From NCBI GenBank assembly GCA_905233795.1, contig CAJOFP010000157.1:1-6697 (forward strand): a DNA stretch of 6,697 nucleotides, in the 5' to 3' direction. This DNA is from an uncultured Oscillibacter sp. Its GTDB lineage: Bacteria; Bacillota; Clostridia; Oscillospirales; Oscillospiraceae. This document shows positions 1-4,714 of this stretch, piece by piece. A program made the translations under genes and the position numbers. Under the pieces are notes generated by a model that made no database searches, was not told the DNA's origin, and worked only from the letters and a program-made list of their open reading frames with translations. Numbering within the stretch: the stretch's first letter is position 1; every line of letters starts with the position of its first letter.

Positions 1-1001
1 TCCGGTTTGGGCGCGTCGGGGATAATCCGGCGGCTGATTTTCTCGTAAGAATTTAACAACGGGAATAAGCATAACGCGCAAGTTAAATTAAATATCGTGT
101 TCGTATTCGCTATCATGCCGGAATTGACGGTCCGATTCCAGAGATTGTCTAAAAATCCGGCTTTGTGGATAAAAAATACGGATGTTAAAACTAAAACCGT
201 CTCGCTGAGATTAAATAAAATATTGACAATGCCGACGCGTTTGGCGTCGGTTTCGGCGCCGATCGAACAGACAATAGCGGTCGTGACGCAGTCGCCCAAG
301 TAAATCCCGACGATAACGGCGTAAATAGATTGAAACGTCAGCATACCGGTAGCGGAAAAGGCCTGTAAAATGCCGACGGTCGCCGATGAGCTTTGCAATA
401 TAAACGCGATAGCGGCGCCGGTAATATAGCCCAAAAACGGATTGGAGCCCAAACGGGAGAAAATATCTTCCACCATGCCGGATTCGGCGAGCGTATTGAC
501 CGCGCCGGTCATGTTTAATAAGCCTGAAAACAAAATGCCGAAACCGATTGCGATACCGCCTATGGAACGGGCGTTTTTGACTTTTCCGCTCATGATAATT
601 ACCATGCCGATAATCAAAGCGATACAGGACAGGGAGGACGGCTGGAAAATCCGAAGCCATGACGCGCCGCCGGATGTATTTAAATCCAGAAGCCGGATAA
701 TTTGTCCCGTGACAGTGGTTCCGACGTTCGCGCCGATGATAATGCCAAGCGATTGATGAAGCGTTAAAATGCCCGCGCCGACTAATCCGGCTGTAATGAC
801 GATAGTCGCCGTGGAGGATTGAATCAAAGCCGTGATGAACACGCCCAATATAAAGGCTTTGACGGGATTGTCCGTCACATGTTCCATAGCGATTTTGAGC
901 GTCCCGGAGGAATTTTCTTTGAGAGAATCCCCCATGAGGCGCATACCATATAGAAACATCGCCAGACCGCCCAGAAGCGAGAGAACGTCAAAAAAACTCA
1001 T
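1..1001 (-). CDS. Na/Pi cotransporter family protein, N-terminal 333 residues (C-terminus off the left edge)
   Basis: Membrane protein of the Na+/phosphate cotransporter family (PF02690), which imports or exports phosphate coupled to sodium. The frame is open from ATG at 1001 to the window edge. The N-terminus (SFFDVLSLLGGLAMFLYGM) is typical of the family. The two inverted-repeat transport modules each carry the QSS signature: QSSTAT at residues 61-66 and QSSSAT at 203-208. The first module also has GANVGTT at 90-96. The equivalent site in the second module reads GIYLGDCVTT (232-241), which departs from the usual G-x-N-I-G-T form. Several hydrophobic stretches separate these motifs. Bacterial relatives often continue into a PhoU-like cytoplasmic domain; that part would lie beyond the edge, so its presence is unknown. 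A good ribosome site (GGAAAGGGG, minus strand, 1011-1019) lies 9 nt upstream of the ATG. The gene is divergent from the GH3 genes, and a shared function is not implied. Family assignment is secure; substrate and direction of transport are inferred. Confidence 0.93.
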   Translation of the reverse strand, partial: MSFFDVLSLLGGLAMFLYGMRLMGDSLKENSSGTLKIAMEHVTDNPVKAFILGVFITALIQSSTATIVITAGLVGAGILTLHQSLGIIIGANVGTTVTGQIIRLLDLNTSGGASWLRIFQPSSLSCIALIIGMVIIMSGKVKNARSIGGIAIGFGILFSGLLNMTGAVNTLAESGMVEDIFSRLGSNPFLGYITGAAIAFILQSSSATVGILQAFSATGMLTFQSIYAVIVGIYLGDCVTTAIVCSIGAETDAKRVGIVNILFNLSETVLVLTSVFFIHKAGFLDNLWNRTVNSGMIANTNTIFNLTCALCLFPLLNSYEKISRRIIPDAPKP

Positions 1002-1068
1002 CACAGGACACCCCTTTCCGTTTGTAAGCAGATTGCAATCAAATTTTGAAATTCTAAAATTTTTGAAA

Positions 1069-1104
1069 ATTATAATAATTTGAATTTATTATAATTTAAT
1101 TATA
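1069..1104 (-). promoter_or_regulatory. Possible promoter region of the Na/Pi transporter gene
   Basis: On the minus strand this stretch holds three perfect TATAAT hexamers (1104-1099, 1093-1088 and 1074-1069) within a nearly pure A/T segment 70-100 bp upstream of the transporter ATG. No convincing -35 box sits at 16-18 bp from any of them; the nearest candidate, TTGTCC at 1121-1116, is 11 or 22 bp away. The hexamers could be chance products of the A/T richness, so this is only a likely location for the promoter. Confidence 0.28.
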
Positions 1105-1237
1105 ATTTACCGGCGGGACAAAAGCAATGAAAAATATGATGATTATAATAGCAAATCCGGCGCGGAGCGAAACGGGATGAAATTATAAAAATTAAAAAAG
1201 CGCGAAACGCGAAAAATGATAAAAATTTTATAAAAAA

Positions 1238-1279
1238 GCCCGCGCCGGACGGCTTGAATCTCGTTTACGCGGCGCGGGC
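1238..1279. terminator. G+C hairpin flanked by A and T runs (bidirectional terminator-like)
   Basis: GCCCGCGCCG (1238-1247) pairs perfectly with CGGCGCGGGC (1270-1279) around a 22-nt loop. AAAAAA (1232-1237) precedes it and GTTTATTTAAA follows. Read on the minus strand, the stem is followed by six T and then further A/T, a classic intrinsic terminator. Read on the plus strand, the T run is weaker. The location is odd because it lies between divergently transcribed genes, so no upstream gene obviously needs it in either direction. It may end a short untranslated RNA, block read-through in one leader, or be an attenuator. Confidence 0.55.
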
Positions 1280-1307
1280 GTTTATTTAAACATTCGTGAT
1301 TTTATAC

Positions 1308-1369
1308 AAATTTGTATTTATATAAAATACAAAAAATTAAAATTTGTGTTTATATAAAATATAAAATCT
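1308..1369. repeat. Two 30-bp AT-rich direct repeats with a 32-bp period
   Basis: The unit starting AAATTTGTATTTATATAAAA at 1308 recurs at 1340 with only a few changes, such as A to G at 1348. A 32-bp period is about three helical turns, which would place both copies on one face of the DNA. The first copy overlaps a perfect 14-bp palindrome, ATACAAATTTGTAT (1304-1317). The repeats sit just upstream of and within the best promoter candidate for the GH3 gene, so they could be operators. Chance similarity in A/T-rich DNA or local duplication is the alternative. Confidence 0.5.
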
Positions 1370-1372
1370 AAT
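1344..1372 (+). promoter_or_regulatory. Candidate sigma-70-type promoter for the permuted GH3 gene
   Basis: TTGTGT (1344-1349) and TCTAAT (1367-1372) are separated by exactly 17 bp and match the TTGACA/TATAAT consensus at four and five positions. Transcription would begin near 1379, giving a leader of about 140 nt before the start codon at 1521. The region is so A/T rich that alternative hexamers exist. It overlaps the second copy of the 32-bp-period repeat, which could make the promoter regulated. Confidence 0.33.
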
Positions 1373-1507
1373 ATTTTTGTGCAAATCGTAAAATTATGAA
1401 ATAAATTTGAACGAAATATTGAAAAAATATGATAAAAGCGCTATTATGCAAACGGCATATTATATTCAAAGGCGCAAGCCAAACGCAAGCCGAATATGGG
1501 ATGAAAA

Positions 1508-1513
1508 GGGAGG
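1508..1513 (+). promoter_or_regulatory. Ribosome binding site that fixes the GH3 start at 1521
   Basis: GGGAGG is a strong Shine-Dalgarno core, 7 nt before ATG at 1521. The longer frame beginning with TTG at 1407 has no such site. The 1521 start gives a short N-terminus followed directly by a membrane helix, as expected for an anchored enzyme. Confidence 0.85.
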
Positions 1514-1520
1514 AAAATCT

Positions 1521-4370
1521 ATGCTTGCTATCAACATGGAAGACGTGATAAACGTCGTCAACTCTATTATGTCATTTCTGATCGCCATCGGCGTGGTTTT
1601 CGTCGCGGCGATTGTCCTGCTGATTGTGGCGGGACGGTTCCAGAAGCCTTTGCGGGGTAAAATCCGCGGCTGTACGCTGATCGCCGCCATTCTGGCGGTT
1701 ACGGTCTGCGTGAATTTAATCTGCACGGGCCCCATGAGCACCATGCTGGACTTGGTCAGCAGCGGCGGCATAATTGAGGAAGAAACCGCCGAACAGGCGA
1801 AAGAGCTGGCGGTTCGTATCGGCGAAGAGGGCATTGTATTATTAGAAAATAATAATAATTTACTGCCTATGGCTTCCGGCGATAAATTAAACGTATTCGG
1901 CTGGGCGTCGATTAATCCGATTTTAGGCGGCGCGGGTTCCGGCGCGTTAAACGACGCTTATGAGACGGTCGGGATTTTAAAAAGCCTGAACGACGCCGGC
2001 ATTCAAACCAATACGGCTTTGTCGGATTTTTACACGGCGTATAAACCCGACCGGCCTGTCGTGGGCATGTGGGATCAGGACTGGACGCTTCCGGAGCCCA
2101 ATATTTCGGCGTATTCGGATGATTTAATCTCCGGCGCGAAAGACTTTTCCGGTACGGCGATGATCGTGATTTCCCGTTCCGGCGGCGAGGGCGCGGACTT
2201 GCCCAATGACATGGCCGCCGTCGTCAGCGGGGATTATAAAGACGGCACGACGTATACAATGGCGACATATAATGACGCGCTCAACGCCGGAAACGATTGG
2301 GACGAGGGCGATCACTATCTGCAATTATCCAATCGGGAAGAAGAGCTTGTCGATCTGGTCTGCGCGAATTTCGAGCATGTTATTTTAGTTTATAACGGCG
2401 CGAACGCGTTTGAATTGGGCTTTATCGAGGATTATCCGCAAATCGAAAGCGTTTTATGGACCGGCGGTCAGGGGCATATCGGCATGACCGCGCTGGGAGA
2501 GATTGTCGCCGGCGCCGTCAATCCGTCGGGCAGAATGATTGATACTTATGTATATGATCTGAAAGCCACGCCTTGGTGGAATAACTTCGGCGATTTTAAT
2601 TATATCAACATGGACGAATTTAAATCCACAACGAGTTTCGGCGGCGGCGATGTGATTCCGTCTTTCGTGAATTACGTCGAGGGCATTTACGTCGGCTATA
2701 GATTCTATGAAACGGCGGCTTTCGAGGGCTTAATTAATTATGACGAAGTCGTGCAATATCCGTTCGGCTATGGTCTGAGCTATACGACGTTTGAACAGGA
2801 GATGGGCCCCGTCACGGCGAACGGCGCGAATATCACGTTTGACGTGACTGTTACCAATACCGGCGCGACGGCGGGTAAAGACGTTGTCGAAGTCTTTGTC
2901 AATCCGCCTTATATCAACGGCGGCATTGAAAAATCCGTCGCCAATCTGGTACAATTCGCCAAAACGGATTTACTGCCTCCGGGAGAATCCCAGACGATTA
3001 ATATCTCTTTCCCGATTGAGTCCCTCATGTCGTATGATTATGAAAGCGCCCGCGCTTATGTCTTAGAGGGCGGCGATTATATTATTTCTATTAACTCCGA
3101 TTCGCATAATATCATACGCGCCAGCGATCAGATCGCCGCCGTGAATTTGTTCGACAGCGCCGCCGGCGTCAACGTGACGTATCTGTCCCGCGCCAACGGG
3201 TTTGAGAATTACGCCGCCGCCACCGCCGCCCCGACGGATTTCCAAATGCCCGCGATTTATAAAGAAAGCTTTTATAATATTTCTAACTATCTCAATCCCA
3301 TAGCGACCGCTCAGGATGAGGATCCCAACGCCTCTGAAGTCGTCACGGGCAACAATCAGGGTATAAAATTAGTCTCCATGCGCGGACTGGATAAAGACGA
3401 TCCGCAATGGGACGCTTTTATGGATCAATTAACGCTCGATGACATGAACGCGTTAATCTCTCTCGGCGGCTATCAGACAAACGGCGTGGATTCCGTAGGC
3501 AAAATCCGCACGAATGACTGTGACGGCCCCGCTTCTATTAATAATAACTTCACGGGCGTAGGCTCTATCGGCTTCCCGGTCGGCGTGGTAATCGCCGCCA
3601 CTTGGAATAAAGATTTAGCATACGAATTTGGCGACAGTATCGGCAAAATGGCGAATGAAATGGATGTCTCCGGCTGGTACGCCCCGGCGATGAACAATCA
3701 TCGCACGGCGTTCGCGGGCCGTAATTTCGAGTATTATTCCGAAGACCCGATTATCTCCGGCTATATCGCCTCCAACGCGGTCAAAGGTTCTCAAGACAAT
3801 CAAGTATACGCCTATATGAAGCATTTCGCCCTGAACGATCAGGAGGGCAACCGGTGCGATATGCTCTGCACATGGTCAAACGAACAGGCGATCCGGGAAA
3901 TTTATTTAAAGCCGTTTGAAATGTGCGTAAAAGACGCGAACTGCCTCGCCGTCATGTCGTCGTTTAATTATATCGGCAACCGCTGGTCGGGCGGCATGAA
4001 AGAACTGCAAAAGACCGTTCTGCGCGGCGAATGGGGCTTCAAAGGCTTTGTCGAAACGGACTATTTCGGCGTATACGGCTATATGAGCGCGGATCAGGGT
4101 ATCCGCAACGGCTCGGATTTGATGCTTGTCAACTATGCCACGGCGACAAATGACGTCCAATTCCGGGAGACCAACGGCGCCAAACAGGCTATGCGCGATT
4201 CGGCGAAAAATATTCTCTATGTCGTCGTCAACAGCCGCGCCTATACTGAAGAAAATCTGAACAATACCGGCTCTTCTTGGCGTACAACAATGTATATTAT
4301 TGACGGCGTGATTGTGGTCTTAATGGCCGTGTGGGCGTTCTTCCTGTTCCGCAAGAAGAAAGAAAATTAA
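1521..4370 (+). CDS. Membrane-anchored GH3 glycosidase with swapped domain order (GH3_C, Fn3-like, GH3_N)
   Basis: Glycoside hydrolase family 3 protein of 949 residues, probably a beta-glucosidase or related exo-glycosidase. Residues about 95-425 form the GH3_C domain: GIVLLENNNNLLP at 104-116, the likely acid/base Glu223 in GGEGADLP, NPSGRM at 334-339 and FGYGLSYTTF at 415-424. A Fn3-like domain spans about 436-527 (NTGATAGKDVVEVFV). After a linker of about 100 residues comes the GH3_N barrel, about 625-905: DGP at 668-670, GRNFEYYSEDP at 733-743, KH at 767-768, and the likely nucleophile Asp847 in FVETDYFG. This order reverses the usual one but is known from Ruminococcus albus and Butyrivibrio fibrisolvens beta-glucosidases of similar size. 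Helices at about 16-38, 51-69 and 924-943, the basic loop RFQKPLRGKIRG and the basic tail RKKKEN predict the catalytic part outside the membrane. The ATG at 1521 was chosen for its ribosome site. Substrate is not determined by sequence. Confidence 0.93.
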   Translation: MLAINMEDVINVVNSIMSFLIAIGVVFVAAIVLLIVAGRFQKPLRGKIRGCTLIAAILAVTVCVNLICTGPMSTMLDLVSSGGIIEEETAEQAKELAVRIGEEGIVLLENNNNLLPMASGDKLNVFGWASINPILGGAGSGALNDAYETVGILKSLNDAGIQTNTALSDFYTAYKPDRPVVGMWDQDWTLPEPNISAYSDDLISGAKDFSGTAMIVISRSGGEGADLPNDMAAVVSGDYKDGTTYTMATYNDALNAGNDWDEGDHYLQLSNREEELVDLVCANFEHVILVYNGANAFELGFIEDYPQIESVLWTGGQGHIGMTALGEIVAGAVNPSGRMIDTYVYDLKATPWWNNFGDFNYINMDEFKSTTSFGGGDVIPSFVNYVEGIYVGYRFYETAAFEGLINYDEVVQYPFGYGLSYTTFEQEMGPVTANGANITFDVTVTNTGATAGKDVVEVFVNPPYINGGIEKSVANLVQFAKTDLLPPGESQTINISFPIESLMSYDYESARAYVLEGGDYIISINSDSHNIIRASDQIAAVNLFDSAAGVNVTYLSRANGFENYAAATAAPTDFQMPAIYKESFYNISNYLNPIATAQDEDPNASEVVTGNNQGIKLVSMRGLDKDDPQWDAFMDQLTLDDMNALISLGGYQTNGVDSVGKIRTNDCDGPASINNNFTGVGSIGFPVGVVIAATWNKDLAYEFGDSIGKMANEMDVSGWYAPAMNNHRTAFAGRNFEYYSEDPIISGYIASNAVKGSQDNQVYAYMKHFALNDQEGNRCDMLCTWSNEQAIREIYLKPFEMCVKDANCLAVMSSFNYIGNRWSGGMKELQKTVLRGEWGFKGFVETDYFGVYGYMSADQGIRNGSDLMLVNYATATNDVQFRETNGAKQAMRDSAKNILYVVVNSRAYTEENLNNTGSSWRTTMYIIDGVIVVLMAVWAFFLFRKKKEN

Positions 4371-4409
4371 TTAAAATTATTTAATTTTAAAACTTAAATA
4401 AATAAAAAA

Positions 4410-4451
4410 ATCCCGCGAAGTCTTACCGGTTTCCGGGGGATTTTGCGGGAT
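4410..4451. terminator. Probable intrinsic terminator hairpin after the permuted GH3 gene
   Basis: A 13-bp stem pairs ATCCCGC plus GAAGTC (4410-4422) with GATTTT plus GCGGGAT (4439-4451), including two G-T wobbles. An inner CCGG/CCGG stem (4426-4429 and 4433-4436) closes a TTT loop. Downstream on the plus strand the sequence is A/T rich (TATATTCAATTTATAT) without a pure T run. On the minus strand the stem is followed directly by seven T (complement of 4404-4410). It is well placed, 40 bp past the stop codon, to end the GH3 transcript, and it may also stop antisense transcription. Confidence 0.7.
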
Positions 4452-4490
4452 ATATTCAATTTATATAAAATGCAACGCGAATGAACGCGA

Positions 4491-4664
4491 ATTAAAATGG
4501 AACCTCTCCCCTGTCCCCTCTCCTAAAAAGGAGAGGGGAACGCGAAAATAAAAATTCCGTCTAAAATATAATATATTTTAATATTTTAAGACGGAAGTCT
4601 AAAAAATTACGTTCCCCCTCTCCTGAATCAGGAGAGGGGGACAGGGGGTGAGGTTCATATTAAA
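4491..4664. repeat. Nested palindromic element with CCTCTCC/GGAGAGG arms (REP- or MITE-like)
   Basis: A roughly 170-bp composite inverted repeat. The outer arms GAACCTC...CTGTCCCC (4500-4518) and GGGGGACAG...GAGGTTC (4636-4656) are nearly complementary. Inside each arm sits its own hairpin: CCCCTCTCCT / AGGAGAGGGG (4515-4524 and 4529-4538, loop AAAA), and CCCCCTCTCCT / AGGAGAGGGGG (4614-4624 and 4630-4640). These two hairpins are also complementary to each other. The centre is a third stem, TTCCGTCT plus AAAATAT (4555-4569) with ATATTTT plus AGACGGAA (4581-4596), one bulged A. ATTAAA flanks the element on both sides (4491-4496 and 4659-4664), possibly a target duplication but weak evidence in A/T-rich DNA. 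No transposase is encoded, so any movement would need help in trans. A role as an RNA structure or terminator is also possible. Confidence 0.75.
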
Positions 4665-4695
4665 GTTATAGATTTTAATAAATTATAGAAAAAAC

Positions 4696-4705
4696 GGAAA
4701 GAGGG
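4696..4705 (+). promoter_or_regulatory. Ribosome binding site supporting a TTG start at 4715
   Basis: GGAAAGAGGG contains the core GAGG (4701-4704), 10 nt before TTG at 4715. The GTG at 4708 is too close to this site and opens a different frame. The next in-frame ATG (4742) would cut into the conserved QMTLEEK start of the GH3 domain. Confidence 0.7.
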
Positions 4706-4714
4706 TCGTGTTTT

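Larger units (their letters stand above)
1002..1520. other. Divergent A+T-rich intergenic region
   Basis: Spacer of 519 bp between the minus-strand transporter start and the plus-strand GH3 start, so it should hold both promoters. Nearest the transporter (about 1060-1105) it is almost pure A/T, with three minus-strand TATAAT hexamers. A perfect G+C hairpin lies at 1238-1279. A pair of 30-bp AT repeats spaced 32 bp apart lies at 1308-1369. A 38-codon in-frame open stretch (1407-1520) precedes the chosen GH3 start but has no ribosome site. I see no tRNA, known riboswitch or convincing small gene. A 17-codon ATG frame at 1127-1180 was not accepted. Confidence 0.7.
4371..4714. other. Intergenic region between the two GH3 genes
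   Basis: This 344-bp spacer begins with an 8-bp A/T palindrome directly after the stop codon (TTAAAATT 4371-4378, AATTTTAA 4383-4390). It then holds the strong hairpin at 4410-4451, two close copies of AACGCGAAT (4474 and 4484), the nested palindromic element (about 4491-4664) and the ribosome site of the second GH3 gene. No coding sequence is evident. The hairpin argues against simple co-transcription of the two GH3 genes, although no clear promoter for the second gene can be named. The A/T-rich 4656-4695 is the only obvious place outside the palindrome. Confidence 0.65.

Noticed and set aside
211..660. 149-residue minus-strand frame rich in Arg and Tyr
   Set aside because: It is an out-of-frame shadow of the Na/Pi transporter, whose own frame has both QSS motifs and runs unbroken from 1001 to the edge.
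442..756. 104-residue plus-strand frame antisense to the transporter
   Set aside because: No ribosome site or recognisable domain; its sequence mirrors the hydrophobic transporter codons.
1127..1180. 17-codon ATG frame in the divergent spacer
   Set aside because: Too short, with no good Shine-Dalgarno and no recognisable features; expected by chance.
1198..1214. Small CGCG-AAA-CGCG hairpin between A runs
   Set aside because: The four-base-pair stem with a three-base loop is too weak to call a terminator alone; noted only as local symmetry.
1473..1491. Direct repeat CGCAAGCC at 1473 and 1484
   Set aside because: Eight bases twice in 19 bp just before the ribosome site; too short to support a function.
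1407..1520. 38-codon N-terminal extension of the permuted GH3, starting at TTG
   Set aside because: It has no ribosome site, its sequence is unremarkable, and it places an odd polar segment before the first membrane helix. The ATG at 1521 has GGGAGG at ideal spacing.
4499..4656. Possible CRISPR array
   Set aside because: The repeats are inverted, not direct, there are only two arms, and no unique spacers of regular length exist.
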